64,000 nucleotides of DNA from Pseudomonas sp. RC10 (GCF_038397775.1 NZ_CP151650.1:3286001-3350000); one strand, 5' to 3'; counted from the stretch's first letter, positions 36,396 to 46,219 are shown. Numbers and translations: made by a program. Notes: generated by a model from the sequence alone, not told the origin.

Positions 36396-38903
36396 GTGTC
36401 GCACGATTTCCTCGACGAGCCACCCCACGAACTGCCTCCCGACCTGACCATCCCCGACCGCCTGCCGTTCCTCAAACGCCTGCTGGCCCGCCTGATCGGT
36501 GGCAGCCTGTCACGTCTTGAAGCGCAGCACGTGCCCTCCTGGAAACAGGGGCACGCCGATGGCTTCCTCAACGGCCACGCCGAGGGCATGAACGAGGGGT
36601 ACGCCGAGGGGCATTTGGACGGCATCGAGGAAGGGCGACGTGTCTTGGTGATTCGCGACACGCGACCGCTGGAGCATCGCGGGCCGAGGGTGGACGATCA
36701 CCTGTTCGATGACTGGCGCCTGCCCCTGAGCAACGAGCTGAAAAAGCGCATCAAGGCCGATGTCGCGGAAAAGCTGCCCCCTCACGCGCAACCCACTGCC
36801 GCGCAATGGAAGATGATCTTCAGCGACACGCCGTCCACCTACGTCATCGCGGGCGCCGGGGCGGGTAAATCGACCTCGCTGGTGCTGCGGGTGCTGTTGC
36901 TGCATCACTACCTGGGCTTCGAACTGGACGCCATGACGGTGGTGACCTTCACCCGCGAGTCGCGCAAGGATTTCATCAACAAACTGATCGAAGTCATGGG
37001 CCTGTGGGGTCACGACCTGTCTCTACGTCAGGCACGGGACGTCGTTCGCACCTTCCACTCACGCATCCTGCCGCTGGTGCGCAGCCTGCCAGGGTTCGAA
37101 CAGGTGCAGGCGTTCGAAAATCTCAGTAGCCAGAGCGCGGACCTGTTCGGCAAACGGCTGGACGACGGCGAGGACAGCAACCCGTTCGATTTACGCATCA
37201 ACGACGCCCAGCGGCAGCAGATGAACCTCTGCTACCGCGACCTGTACGCCGCCAACCCGCGTTTTCGCGAGGTCATGGCGCCACTGTACCGGCATTCGTT
37301 GCAGCTCAAAGAACTGGACCGGGACCACCCCGATGTGCAGAAACGCATCACGGTCATGGGCCTGTCGTCCAAGCGCGACGAGGAACTGTGCGACGTCATC
37401 GAAGACCTGTGGATTCGCAAGGGTGCGTGGCCGATTCAGGGCGTCGAGCCGATGCGTCAGACCGTGGAGGTCAGCGGTCTGACCTTTCATGTGCATGGCT
37501 ACGCGGCCGAGCTGGACGCGTGGATCGTGTTGGGCTTCGACCCGAGCGAGGACCAGCACCTGCGGCGGCCCGACGCCAAGCTGCCCGTGTGGGCGGAGTG
37601 GGTGATCAAACGCACGCTGTTCCAGGCGTTCTGCCGCAAGCCCGTCATCTGGCTGGAGAACTACGACGCGTCGCGGGGCATGATGCAGTCGCTGTCTGGC
37701 GCAGCGGTGGCGGGTCCGGGTTTCGAGTACAAGGTTAAAGGAGAACTGAGCGCGGCGCCGTTGCTGGACTGTTTCGTCGCGGCGGCGGGTTTTATCGAAA
37801 ACCTCGGGCTGGACGTGCCGGACGCTGTGTCGCAAATGAGCTTTTCCAGTGAAGATCCGGACCGGTTCTTCTTTGAGGCCTTGAGCCTGTTCTGGAAAGC
37901 CTTCGAAGACCACCTGCTGGAACAGACCCCGCCGGTGATGACCTACAACCGCATGTTCTCGCTGTTCGGCGAGAAGTCGCCCGAGAACCTGAAGCTGGTG
38001 AGCGACGACGGGCTGCGTCCGCTGTCGCACCTGATGATCGACGAGTTTCAGGACGTGTCGCCGCAGATTGTGTCGTGGATTCGGGCGAGTCTGAGGGAAG
38101 TGCGCAGCCGAGGCGTGACGTTGCACGGCGGCCGGGGTGCGCAGCGCTCGTCGCTGTTGTGCGTGGGCGATGACTGGCAATCGATCTACGGCTGGCGCGG
38201 CAGCTCGCCGAAGTTCTTCATGGAATTTCCCAAGGAGTTTTCCTCGCCGTCGACCACCAAGGTCATGCTCAGCGACAACTTCCGCAGCCACCAGCACATC
38301 ATCGATGCGGCCGAGCACATCGTCCGCGCCGCGCCCGCCATCAGTGGCAAGAAGGCCAGGGCGAGTGGGGCAGAGCAGACGCTGTTGCCAGTCACCGTGC
38401 TGGACCGCGACGACGACCAACTGGTCGCCAGCCTGATCGAACACTACAACGCCGGTGATTCCGTCCTGCTGCTGTACCGCAAGGGCAGCGAGCGGGCGAA
38501 GTTGCCAGAGGCGCTGCAAGCGGTGGTCAACGCTGATTACGCGCTGCCACCCCAAGAGCGCCGTCTCAAGCAACTCACGTATCACAGCTCCAAAGGGCTT
38601 CAGGCGGACGCGGTATTCCTGCTTGGCGATTGCCAGCACCTGACCCAGTCGCCCTACAAGAATCAGGTCTATCAATTAGCGGGATTGGGCCGGGAGGGTG
38701 ATCTGGAAGCGTTCGACAACGCGCAGAAAGACGAGGTATTGCGCCTGGCCTATGTAGCCATCACCCGGGCGGTGCGGCATTGCTACTGGTTCATCGACGC
38801 GGCGGGCAACGACGAGACGGCCACGTCCAGAGCGTCGGCGCGGATTGCCGGCGATAAGGCGTTTTTTGAAGATCGACGGGGAAGTGTTGCGACGGACGCG
38901 TGA
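36396..38903 (+). CDS. UvrD/Rep-family helicase with an N-terminal glycine-repeat helix
   Basis: A superfamily 1 DNA helicase of about 835 residues. Walker A is in VIAGAGAGKSTS, motif II is LMIDEFQDVSP, motif III GDDWQSIYGWRGS, motif IV-like LSDNFRSHQHI and motif VI YVAITRAV. A nuclease-like insertion may lie in the middle (about 370-430) but lacks clear catalytic residues. Residues about 45-85 repeat a GHxxG / GYxEG spacing, like the GxxxG helix of FliH. The start is GTG 36396 with GGAG 5 bases upstream. An in-frame TTG at 36336 has its GGAGG directly abutting, so it is unlikely. Its specific role is unknown, and no operon partner is visible. Confidence 0.88.
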   Translation: MSHDFLDEPPHELPPDLTIPDRLPFLKRLLARLIGGSLSRLEAQHVPSWKQGHADGFLNGHAEGMNEGYAEGHLDGIEEGRRVLVIRDTRPLEHRGPRVDDHLFDDWRLPLSNELKKRIKADVAEKLPPHAQPTAAQWKMIFSDTPSTYVIAGAGAGKSTSLVLRVLLLHHYLGFELDAMTVVTFTRESRKDFINKLIEVMGLWGHDLSLRQARDVVRTFHSRILPLVRSLPGFEQVQAFENLSSQSADLFGKRLDDGEDSNPFDLRINDAQRQQMNLCYRDLYAANPRFREVMAPLYRHSLQLKELDRDHPDVQKRITVMGLSSKRDEELCDVIEDLWIRKGAWPIQGVEPMRQTVEVSGLTFHVHGYAAELDAWIVLGFDPSEDQHLRRPDAKLPVWAEWVIKRTLFQAFCRKPVIWLENYDASRGMMQSLSGAAVAGPGFEYKVKGELSAAPLLDCFVAAAGFIENLGLDVPDAVSQMSFSSEDPDRFFFEALSLFWKAFEDHLLEQTPPVMTYNRMFSLFGEKSPENLKLVSDDGLRPLSHLMIDEFQDVSPQIVSWIRASLREVRSRGVTLHGGRGAQRSSLLCVGDDWQSIYGWRGSSPKFFMEFPKEFSSPSTTKVMLSDNFRSHQHIIDAAEHIVRAAPAISGKKARASGAEQTLLPVTVLDRDDDQLVASLIEHYNAGDSVLLLYRKGSERAKLPEALQAVVNADYALPPQERRLKQLTYHSSKGLQADAVFLLGDCQHLTQSPYKNQVYQLAGLGREGDLEAFDNAQKDEVLRLAYVAITRAVRHCYWFIDAAGNDETATSRASARIAGDKAFFEDRRGSVATDA

Positions 38904-38965
38904 TGCGCGTCCCTCTAACCGCTTCCAGCATCGCCACGACGTTTGAGGCCGAACGCTGATTCAAC

Positions 38966-39054
38966 TGTGGGAGCGAATTCATTCGCGAATCGATCTTCCA
39001 GACGGCACATCACCCTCGGATGTACCGTTTTCGCGAATGAATTCGCGCCCCACA
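38966..39054. repeat. REP-type inverted pair, fourth sequence class
   Basis: Arms 38966-38989 and 39030-39054 are inverted copies beginning TGTGGGAGCGAATTCATTCG. A single copy of the same class lies at 63792-63815. It sits between the convergent helicase and DUF1652 genes. Confidence 0.8.
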
Positions 39055-39084
39055 GAGTTGACCCCGAGATGTTCGGGAATGTGT

Positions 39085-39348
39085 TCAAGCCTGATGCAGA
39101 TAAAGCGTCTGCTGCGGCACGAAGGTTTCGAGCTCAAGCTCGATGGCTTCGATGATGCGTTCCACGTCCATCGCGTTCATCACCGTTGCGCAGGGTATCC
39201 CGGCAATGGCGATCACCGTTTCACCGCTGGCTCGGTCGAAGAGGCGCGCGACCATGCTGCTGGGTGCATCCATGCTGGCTTCGAAGCCGACCGGATGAAA
39301 ATGCCAGCGCATCAGCTGGCAGGCGTTGGGGAACGTGACTTTATTCAT
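39085..39348 (-). CDS. DUF1652 family protein
   Basis: An 87-residue protein. The pattern FPNACQLMRWHFHPVGFEASMD, then MVARLFDRASGETVIAIAGIPCATV, matches the small DUF1652 family, which is almost confined to Pseudomonas and of unknown function. I chose ATG 39348 because GAGG lies 8 bases upstream; the frame continues to 39498 without a ribosome site. There are no clear partners. Confidence 0.8.
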   Translation of the reverse strand: MNKVTFPNACQLMRWHFHPVGFEASMDAPSSMVARLFDRASGETVIAIAGIPCATVMNAMDVERIIEAIELELETFVPQQTLYLHQA

Positions 39349-39996
39349 GGGACCCACCTCGTTCAATCGAGCAATGCCAAAGCTCCGCAGGGCAGGAAAA
39401 ACAGGGTCTGGCGTCCGGCTTCGAAGAACGTCGCAGCTCGTGTGCCGGAGCACCTCGCTGCTTAGTCGAGTTCCGCGTTGATCGAGGGCAGGATTCACAG
39501 ATCAGAAGTCAGGTAAAGGTAGCACCGACTTCTTACAGTGATGAGAAAAAAATCCTACATCGTTTGAATCTTTACGCTTCTTTGATTCAGCTCATGCTTC
39601 GTTATAGCCTTTTGTCATTTCCAACAAGGCTAAATCAATATTCAGATATAAGGCTCATGGACACCATCTTTTCAGAGCTGTTCGGACGTGATGTCCTCAA
39701 TAAGAGCAACTTAATTGGCGTCAATAAAACTTTAAACACTGCCTAAGCAGCGTCTGTGTAAAGTTTGCTTAACATATGATGGCCATCCTTCTTAGTTTTG
39801 GATCCTGCTTCAGACTCGGTGTAAAAATATTTTAAAGAAGACTGAATAAAAGTTGGCCCGCTGCCGATAGAAGATCAGGGGCACTGAAAAAACCAAGAAG
39901 CATTTCGTCCGTCACCGTTTGAGTCAAAACTGTGAAGTTCCGAATGCCGGATCGTCGCATGGATGCACTTCGCCGGACTTTAAAGAGAGACATCCC
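39349..39996. other. AT-rich intergenic stretch upstream of the chemoreceptor
   Basis: About 650 bases with no gene I can support, and clearly AT-richer than its surroundings from about 39530 to 39840. A short TTG-started frame at 39564-39746 has no ribosome site. GCCGATAG at 39863-39870 resembles the sigma-28 (FliA) -10 element, with TAAA at 39847-39850, but the spacer is about 3 bases too short. FliA control would suit a chemoreceptor gene. Confidence 0.45.
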
Positions 39997-41622
39997 ATGT
40001 CGATAAGAAACATGAACATCGCGCCACGCGCATTCCTGGGGTTCGCATTCATTGCGGTTCTGGTGGTCGGACTGGGCTTTTTTTCCCTTAATCGCATGGC
40101 CGTGATCCGGCAGGCGACGACTGACATGGAATCCAACCAACTGCCGAGCGTGGGCTACCTTGGCAACATGCTGGAAAACACGCTGCGCCTGCGCATCACC
40201 TCGTTCCGCACGCTGGTCAACCGTGAGCCCGCTGCGCTTCGCGAAACCGATGGCCGTATTGCTGAACTTATCGGCAAGTTGCAGGAGGCGAAAAAGAACT
40301 ACGCAGCGTTGCCCGCCGAAGGTGAGGAGTTGTCGGTATACCGGCAGTTCGACGCCACGCTGACCACTTTTCTTGACGTGCAGAACCAAGTGCTAGAGCT
40401 GTCGCGTCAGGACAAGATGGAAGACATGCGCAACTTGATCAACACGCGCATGAAAGACGCTACGGATTTGATGGGGGTGCAGATCAACCAACTTATCGCC
40501 ATCAATAAAGCAGGGGCTGCTGCAGCCGCAGTGGTGTCAAAAGAACAGTATGAAGGTGCCAACGTCGGGATTATTTCCGTCTCGGTGGCAGCGGTGTTAT
40601 TGACCGTTCTGCTCGCCTGGCTGCTGACCAAAAGTATCGTGAACCCGCTGTCCAGAGCGGTTCGAGTGGCTGAAGAGATTGCTGGTGGCGACTTGACCCG
40701 TCCGATCGAGATTGACGGCAAGGACGAACCGGCGCAGCTGTTGAAAGCGCTGGGCACCATGCAGCAGAACCTGCGCAAGACCATTGAATTGATCTCAGGC
40801 TCGGCCACCCAGCTGGCGTCTGCGGCGGAAGAGCTGAGTGCGGTCACCGAGGAGTCTTCGCGCGGCCTGCAACAGCAGAACAACGAGATCGAGCAAGCCG
40901 CCACGGCGGTGAACGAAATGACGGCGGCGGTAGAGGAAGTGGCGCGCAATGCTGTGTCCACGTCTGAAGCGTCCCAGCAGTCGAACCAGACGGCGCGTCA
41001 GGGCCGTGATCGCGTGGTTGAGACCGTCAAGTCGATTCAGGACATGACCCAGCAGATCCAGGCAACCACGGGTCTCGTCGAAGGCTTGGCGGAGCAGGGC
41101 CGTGATATCGGCAAAGTGCTGGACGTGATCCGTTCCATCGCCGAGCAGACCAACTTGCTGGCACTCAACGCCGCCATCGAAGCGGCGCGGGCCGGGGAGG
41201 CGGGACGCGGCTTTGCTGTGGTGGCGGACGAAGTGCGGGCGTTGGCCCATCGCACGGCGCAATCGACCACGGAAATCGAACAGATGGTGGCCGGGATTCA
41301 GTCCCGGACCGGCGACGCGGTGCAGTCGATGTCACGCAACACTGACAGCACCCGCAGCACCTTGAGCCTGGCCAGTTCGGCGGGGGATGCGTTGGAGCTC
41401 ATTACCGAAGCCATCAGCCAGATCAATGAACGCAACCTGGTCATCGCCAGTGCTTCGGAAGAACAGGCGCAAGTGTCGCGGGAAGTGGACCGCAACCTGG
41501 TGAACATCCGCGATCTGGCGGCACAGACAGCGGCGGGTGCCAACCAGACCAGCGCGGCGAGCCATGAGCTGTCGCGTCTGGCGGTGGATCTGAAAGCGAT
41601 GGTGACCCGGTTTGTGATCTGA
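39997..41622 (+). CDS. Methyl-accepting chemotaxis protein
   Basis: A 541-residue transmembrane chemoreceptor. It has a first membrane helix at about 10-32 ([21 protein letters not shown]), a periplasmic four-helix-bundle-type ligand domain to about 185, a second helix (about 188-210, [19 protein letters not shown]), a HAMP domain and a long signalling coiled coil. The conserved hairpin tip is encoded near 41130-41200 ([30 protein letters not shown]). The start is ATG 39997 with AGAGAG upstream. It converges on the 2-ketogluconate genes, 59 bases from kguT, so a sugar-acid ligand is possible but unproven. Confidence 0.93.
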   Translation: MSIRNMNIAPRAFLGFAFIAVLVVGLGFFSLNRMAVIRQATTDMESNQLPSVGYLGNMLENTLRLRITSFRTLVNREPAALRETDGRIAELIGKLQEAKKNYAALPAEGEELSVYRQFDATLTTFLDVQNQVLELSRQDKMEDMRNLINTRMKDATDLMGVQINQLIAINKAGAAAAAVVSKEQYEGANVGIISVSVAAVLLTVLLAWLLTKSIVNPLSRAVRVAEEIAGGDLTRPIEIDGKDEPAQLLKALGTMQQNLRKTIELISGSATQLASAAEELSAVTEESSRGLQQQNNEIEQAATAVNEMTAAVEEVARNAVSTSEASQQSNQTARQGRDRVVETVKSIQDMTQQIQATTGLVEGLAEQGRDIGKVLDVIRSIAEQTNLLALNAAIEAARAGEAGRGFAVVADEVRALAHRTAQSTTEIEQMVAGIQSRTGDAVQSMSRNTDSTRSTLSLASSAGDALELITEAISQINERNLVIASASEEQAQVSREVDRNLVNIRDLAAQTAAGANQTSAASHELSRLAVDLKAMVTRFVI

Positions 41623-41638
41623 CGCAGCATTCTGTGGG

Positions 41639-41661
41639 AGCCGGCCCGTATCAAGCCGGCT
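41639..41661. repeat. Small hairpin between convergent chemoreceptor and kguT genes
   Basis: AGCCGGC (41639-41645) pairs with GCCGGCT (41655-41661). It looks like a degenerate REP half (preceded by CTGTGGG) and may end transcripts, but there is no T run. Confidence 0.4.
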
Positions 41662-41681
41662 GTCACAAGGTTGCGTTTGGG

Positions 41682-42998
41682 TTATGGATGCGCCGCTGCA
41701 GGACGAACGGGTGGCTCACTGCGCACCGGCTTGACGCTGTTATCGGGCCTCAGCAGCAACGTCAGCACCACCGACACCAGCAACGCGCCGCTCATGAACA
41801 GGTACGACGCGCTCAACGTGCCGGTCGCGCCGTTCAAATACCCCACCAGATACGAACCGGCAAACGATCCGAGGGCTCCGAGGCTGTTGATCAGGGCCAT
41901 GGCGCCGCCTGCGACGTTGGCCGGGAGGATTTCCGGAACAATGGCGAAGAACGGGCCATACGGCGCGTACATGCAGGCCCCGGCAATCACCAGCAGCGAA
42001 TACGACCACCAGAAATGCTCAGTGCCCAGCGCGTAGGAGCCGTAGAACGCAATGGCGGCCAGTAGCAGGGGCGGCCAGACGAACAGTTTGCGTTTCTGGG
42101 TCTTGTCCGACGCCCACGAGACCACGACCATGCCGATCACCGCCGCCAGATAAGGCAGGGCCGACAGCCAGCCGGCCTCGACCATGTCCATCTGCATGCC
42201 CTTTTTGATGATGGTCGGCAGCCACAGCACGAAGCCGTACACGCCGATGCTCCAGCAGAAATACTGCGCAGTCAGCAGCAGGACTTTCGGCGAGCGGAAG
42301 GCTTCGGCGTAGTTCTTCACGGGCTTGATGCCGACCTGCTCAGCGTCCAGACGCGCTTGCAGTTCGGTCTTTTCCTCAGCGGTCAGCCACTTGGCCTGGG
42401 TCGGACGTTCGTCCACCAGACGCCACCAGATGAACGCCCAGATCACCGCAGGCAAGCCCTCGACGATAAACATCCAGCGCCAGCTGAAATGCGCCACCAG
42501 ATAACCCGACACCACCGACATCCACAGCATGGTCACCGGGTTGCCGAGGATCAGCACGGTGTTGGCCCGCGAGCGCTCGGCCTTGGTGAACCAGTAGCAG
42601 AGGTACACCAGCATCGCGGGCATGACCGCCGCTTCTACCACGCCGAGCATGAAGCGGATGCCGATCAGCATGTAGGCGTTGGAGACGATGCCGGTCAGGG
42701 TTGCCAGGCCACCCCAGAGAATCAGGCTGACGAAGATCAGCTTCTTCACGCTCTTCTTTTGCGCGTAGATCGCCCCCGGCACTTGAAAGAAGAAGTAACC
42801 GAGGAAGAACAGCGCACCCAGCAACGACGACATGCCGGGGGTGATGTGCAGGTCTTCGGCCATGCCCGAGGCGGCGGCGAAGCCGTAGTTGGCGCGGTCC
42901 AGATAGGCGAGGCTGTAAGTGATGAACACGATCGGCATGATCAGCAGCCAGCGGCGTTTGAGGCCTGCGTGTTTCACGGTGTCGAGTAGCTTTTCCAT
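41682..42998 (-). CDS. kguT: KguT, 2-ketogluconate transporter (MFS, anion:cation symporter family)
   Basis: A 438-residue, 12-helix inner-membrane symporter of the ACS family of MFS, which carries sugar acids and related anions. It has the family signature in YSLAYLDRANYGFA and a cytoplasmic loop with KWLTAEEK. Its place as third gene after kguE and kguK under PtxS control identifies it as the 2-ketogluconate carrier. The gap from kguK is 70 bases. The expected next gene, kguD, is absent: a chemoreceptor gene on the other strand occupies the site. Confidence 0.9.
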   Translation of the reverse strand: MEKLLDTVKHAGLKRRWLLIMPIVFITYSLAYLDRANYGFAAASGMAEDLHITPGMSSLLGALFFLGYFFFQVPGAIYAQKKSVKKLIFVSLILWGGLATLTGIVSNAYMLIGIRFMLGVVEAAVMPAMLVYLCYWFTKAERSRANTVLILGNPVTMLWMSVVSGYLVAHFSWRWMFIVEGLPAVIWAFIWWRLVDERPTQAKWLTAEEKTELQARLDAEQVGIKPVKNYAEAFRSPKVLLLTAQYFCWSIGVYGFVLWLPTIIKKGMQMDMVEAGWLSALPYLAAVIGMVVVSWASDKTQKRKLFVWPPLLLAAIAFYGSYALGTEHFWWSYSLLVIAGACMYAPYGPFFAIVPEILPANVAGGAMALINSLGALGSFAGSYLVGYLNGATGTLSASYLFMSGALLVSVVLTLLLRPDNSVKPVRSEPPVRPAAAHP

Positions 42999-43068
42999 GT
43001 CAAGCTCCCTGAGGGTGTTGTTCTTGTCGCAGCAGGTGATGGGAATGGCGGTTCAGGTAAAACGGGTG

Positions 43069-44046
43069 TCACGCGGTCTGTCGTCGTGGTGCGTTTGTTG
43101 ATTCGGCTGTTGATTCGGCGGCTTGCAGGGCGGCGCGAGTCGGCAGGCCCTCCATGTCGCCTCGGCTCTGCACGGCCTGGGCGCCGATCCAGTTGCCCCG
43201 GGCAGTCGCCTGGGCGAAGTCGAGGTTCTCCAGCAGCGCGCTGATCACCCCGACCGCGAAGCCATCGCCCGCGCCCACGGTGTCGATCACTTGAGGCACC
43301 GGCACGCCGGGCACGAAGGCCTGATTCAGTTGGGTCCGGTAGTACGCACCTTTCGCGCCGAGTTTGATCACCACCGCTTCCACACCCTTGTCGAGATAGA
43401 ACTGCGCGATGTCCGCCGGGGTGTCGCGACCGGTCAGCAACTCGCCTTCGGCCAGTCCGGGCATGACCCAGTCGGCAAGGCTGGCCAGGTGATTGACCTC
43501 ACGGATCATCTCGGCCTGACTCGACCACAGCGACGGCCGCAGGTTGGGGTCGAACGACACGCTGCGACCCGACTCACGCATCTGGATCATCAGTGTCTGC
43601 GAGAGTTCGCGGCAGGTGGCCGACAACGCCGCCGGAATGCCCGTGGCGTGCAGGTGCCGCGCCTTCAACAGTGCCGGAACGATGTCGTTGACGGACAGGT
43701 GACTGGCCGCCGAGCCCCGACGGAAATACTCGACCACCGGGTCGGCGCCTTCCAGCTCCAGCGACTTGAACTGAAAGCCCGTGGGGTAGGCCGGATCGAC
43801 GGTGACGTGGCGGCAGTCGACGCCTTCCTGTTGCAGGCTGTCGATGACGAAACGCCCCATCGAATCATTGCCGACCCGGCTCAGCCAGGCGACGTTGAAG
43901 CCCAGGCGCGAAAGGCCGATGGCGACGTTGCTGTCGGCGCCCGCGATGCGTTTTTCGAAGTGGCGGACAGCGGCCAGATCGCCGGTCTGCTCGGCGACCA
44001 GCATGGTCATGGTTTCGCCGAAGGAAAGGATATCGATCTCAGACAT
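43069..44046 (-). CDS. kguK: KguK, 2-ketogluconate kinase
   Basis: A 325-residue PfkB-family sugar kinase that would phosphorylate 2-ketogluconate to 2-keto-6-phosphogluconate. The N-terminal motif includes [17 protein letters not shown], and the C-terminal PfkB motif [18 protein letters not shown] holds the catalytic Asp. The last about 20 residues ([16 protein letters not shown]...) are low-complexity. It overlaps kguE by 8 bases. Confidence 0.92.
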   Translation of the reverse strand: MSEIDILSFGETMTMLVAEQTGDLAAVRHFEKRIAGADSNVAIGLSRLGFNVAWLSRVGNDSMGRFVIDSLQQEGVDCRHVTVDPAYPTGFQFKSLELEGADPVVEYFRRGSAASHLSVNDIVPALLKARHLHATGIPAALSATCRELSQTLMIQMRESGRSVSFDPNLRPSLWSSQAEMIREVNHLASLADWVMPGLAEGELLTGRDTPADIAQFYLDKGVEAVVIKLGAKGAYYRTQLNQAFVPGVPVPQVIDTVGAGDGFAVGVISALLENLDFAQATARGNWIGAQAVQSRGDMEGLPTRAALQAAESTAESTNAPRRQTA

Positions 44047-44839
44047 GGCTCAGGGCCTCCGACGACGTGTGCGTGTGGCGCTGGCCCAACTGGGCGAGGG
44101 CATCGACTTGGGTGCGGGTGACGTCCAGCAGATCGTCGCCTTGCAGCGGGTATTCGACAGCACGGGGCAGGCCGAGGGGCATGTGCTTGAGCAACTGCTC
44201 CCAGAGGTGCAAGTCAGTCTGGCGCGGCGGCACGGCGATCAGCTTGCCGGCTGTGTTGCGGGACACCGCCTTGCAATGCACGTATTCGACGTAACGGCCC
44301 AATTGTTGCGCTGCGGCGCTGGCCGATTGCGCCTGCCACAGCCAGTTGCCGATGTCGAAAGTCATGCCAATGGGCATTTGCAGAGCCTCGATCCGGGCGA
44401 AGAACTGGACGAGGGGTTCCAGGCGGCCGCCTTGTGGGGTCTGGTCATTTTCCACCAGTAGGTGCACGTCGTAACGGGCGAGGCGATCGGCCAGGGCAGC
44501 GATGTCGCTGTCTTCGGTCAGGTGGCCCAACGAGACTTTCAGCCACGGCGCGCCACAGGCCGTCGCCCGTTGCAGGGTCGGTTCCAGCTCGGGATTGGGC
44601 GCGTTCTGGCCATCGAGCCACAACTCCAGCGGCCCCGAATACAGACACTCCAGCCCTTGCGAGCGAATGGCTTCGCCCAAGGCGACGAGGTCTTCGCGGC
44701 CTGTGAACAGCTCCTCGCGAAGCTCCATGCGGGTCACGCCAGCCTCGACCAGCAGCGGGATAAAACTGGCCTGGCCGCGTTCACGAACGAGGTCGGCACC
44801 GAAGGCGCCCAGGCTGATGGCAACGGGGAATCGGTTCAT
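44039..44839 (-). CDS. kguE: KguE, TIM-barrel epimerase-like protein of the kgu operon
   Basis: A 266-residue sugar-phosphate isomerase/epimerase-like TIM barrel (AP endonuclease family 2), with likely metal ligands in [21 protein letters not shown] and YVHCKAV. It is the first structural gene of the kgu operon. Its exact reaction in 2-ketogluconate use is not firmly known. The PtxS-type palindrome at 44853-44866 lies 14-27 bases before its start, where bound repressor would block transcription. Confidence 0.88.
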   Translation of the reverse strand: MNRFPVAISLGAFGADLVRERGQASFIPLLVEAGVTRMELREELFTGREDLVALGEAIRSQGLECLYSGPLELWLDGQNAPNPELEPTLQRATACGAPWLKVSLGHLTEDSDIAALADRLARYDVHLLVENDQTPQGGRLEPLVQFFARIEALQMPIGMTFDIGNWLWQAQSASAAAQQLGRYVEYVHCKAVSRNTAGKLIAVPPRQTDLHLWEQLLKHMPLGLPRAVEYPLQGDDLLDVTRTQVDALAQLGQRHTHTSSEALSHV

Positions 44840-44852
44840 TATTGTTGTCCTC

Positions 44853-44866
44853 TGAAACCGTTTTCA
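44853..44866. promoter_or_regulatory. PtxS operator upstream of kguE
   Basis: TGAAACCGTTTTCA differs at one position from the palindrome TGAAACCGGTTTCA known as the PtxS operator. It lies just upstream of kguE. Control by PtxS, with 2-ketogluconate as inducer, is established for the P. aeruginosa and P. putida counterparts. Confidence 0.85.
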
Positions 44867-44943
44867 TTTTTGTTCGAGCGAAGGTGCTCGAAGAAAGTTC
44901 TTCAAACGGACAGGCGGGTGGCCTGCCATATAAAAGAAGAGGG

Positions 44944-45966
44944 TCAGGATCGCTGTCGGGTCGAACCGCGCACGATCAGTTGCGCCGGAAAGTCGTACAG
45001 CCGCACTGGCTCCTGGTCCCCGCGCAGGCGATTGAGCAGGCACTCGAACGCTGTCACGCCGATGTCGTGGGTCGGTTGGGCAAGGGAGGTGATGCCGCTG
45101 CCGACGAGGGGGTACCAGTCCAGTTCGTCGAGGGCGATCAGGCCGATGTCGTCGAACAGATGGCAGCCCAATGCGTGCAACTGGCGGGTCGTGCTCAGGG
45201 TTGCAACGCCGTTGCCGGTGAACAAGGCTTTGGGGCCGTGCCCCTGATCATCGAGAAAGGCGCGCAGGTGATCGCGCAGGGCAGGGCCGGTTTCACAGAC
45301 CTCGCCACGGAAGCCGCTGCGTCGGGCAAGGCCGGTCTTGAACGCGTCGACCCGCTCGACCCGCGAACTGGTGCCGTCCTGAGGTTCGGTGACCATGAGG
45401 ATGTCGCGATAGCCGGTGTGGTGCAGGTGATCCAGCGCTTGCGTGACGGCATCGACGTTGTTGAGCCCGACCAGATCGCTGTCCAGTTGATCGACTTTGC
45501 GGTCCACCAACACCATCGGCAATTCGCTGTGCAACTCGCGCAATTCGTCCAGATGATGGCCGAGGGTGTTCACGATCAGCCCTTCGATGTTGTACGAGCG
45601 CAGAGCCGCGAGGTGCAGGCGTTCTTGCTCATCGTCGCGGTCGGTGTTGCACACCACCAGGCTGTAGCCGTGCTTGCGGCAGGCCGTTTCGACGCCGTGC
45701 ATGACGGCAATGGAATAAGGGTTGCGGATGTCGGCCACCAGCATGCCGATCAGGCGAGTGCGGCCGCGTTTCAAGCCACGGGCCATCTGGTTGGGGCGAT
45801 AACCGAGGGTGTCGATGGCGTGTTGAATGCGCCGGGCAATGGCATCGGACAGCAGTTGCCGGTCATCGCCAATGAAGCGCGAGACGCTGGCTTTGGAAAC
45901 GCCCGCCATGTCGGCGACGTCATTCATGGTGACGCGGGCACGCGTCGGTGTCGGAATGCTGTTCAC
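44944..45966 (-). CDS. ptxS: PtxS, LacI-type repressor of 2-ketogluconate genes
   Basis: A 340-residue LacI-family regulator. The N-terminal HTH and hinge (VTMNDVADMAGVSKASVSRFI, then IQHAIDTLGYRPNQMARGL) bind the operator, and a periplasmic-binding-protein-like domain binds the sugar acid. It lies directly upstream of kguE in the same direction. Perfect and near-perfect copies of its palindrome sit before both its own gene and kguE, so it represses both. Confidence 0.92.
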   Translation of the reverse strand: MNSIPTPTRARVTMNDVADMAGVSKASVSRFIGDDRQLLSDAIARRIQHAIDTLGYRPNQMARGLKRGRTRLIGMLVADIRNPYSIAVMHGVETACRKHGYSLVVCNTDRDDEQERLHLAALRSYNIEGLIVNTLGHHLDELRELHSELPMVLVDRKVDQLDSDLVGLNNVDAVTQALDHLHHTGYRDILMVTEPQDGTSSRVERVDAFKTGLARRSGFRGEVCETGPALRDHLRAFLDDQGHGPKALFTGNGVATLSTTRQLHALGCHLFDDIGLIALDELDWYPLVGSGITSLAQPTHDIGVTAFECLLNRLRGDQEPVRLYDFPAQLIVRGSTRQRS

Positions 45967-46022
45967 GGCCTGACCCTTATTGGATTTATCAGCAGGCTTT
46001 TATTATCGAGCGTGTGAGGCTC

Positions 46023-46036
46023 TGAAACCGGTTTCA
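46023..46036. promoter_or_regulatory. PtxS operator upstream of ptxS
   Basis: TGAAACCGGTTTCA is a perfect 14-base palindrome, identical to the described PtxS operator, 57-70 bases before the ptxS start. It supports autoregulation. Confidence 0.88.
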
Positions 46037-46130
46037 GGAAACACCAAAGCGAGGGGTGTCGTCAACTCGGGATCGGATGAAAGGTGGTGCTTGGGGTCCT
46101 TGGTGTCTCGATGGTGCCACGTACATCGCT

Positions 46131-46195
46131 ATCGCGAGCAAGCTCACTCCTACAACTAAAAAGCGTTCCCCTGTAGGAGTGAGCTTGCTCGCGAT
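46131..46195. repeat. REP-type inverted pair with perfect arms
   Basis: Arms 46131-46154 and 46172-46195 are perfect 24-base inverted copies of the TGTAGGAGTGAGCTTGCTCG element with only 17 bases between, so they can form a long stable hairpin. It sits between ptxS and the ABC permease gene. Confidence 0.88.
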
Positions 46196-46219
46196 GACGC
46201 CGTATCAGTCAATGTAGAG

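Noticed and set aside
37191..38675. 494-codon frame antisense to the UvrD-like helicase
   Set aside because: No recognisable domain; helicase motifs lie on the plus strand.
39564..39746. 60-codon frame in the AT-rich gap before the chemoreceptor
   Set aside because: It starts at TTG with no ribosome site, has no recognisable motif, and AT-rich DNA explains the codon bias.
39847..39870. Full sigma-28 promoter call for the chemoreceptor
   Set aside because: The -10-like GCCGATAG is good, but TAAA is only 12 bases away instead of about 15, so it is kept as a hint only.
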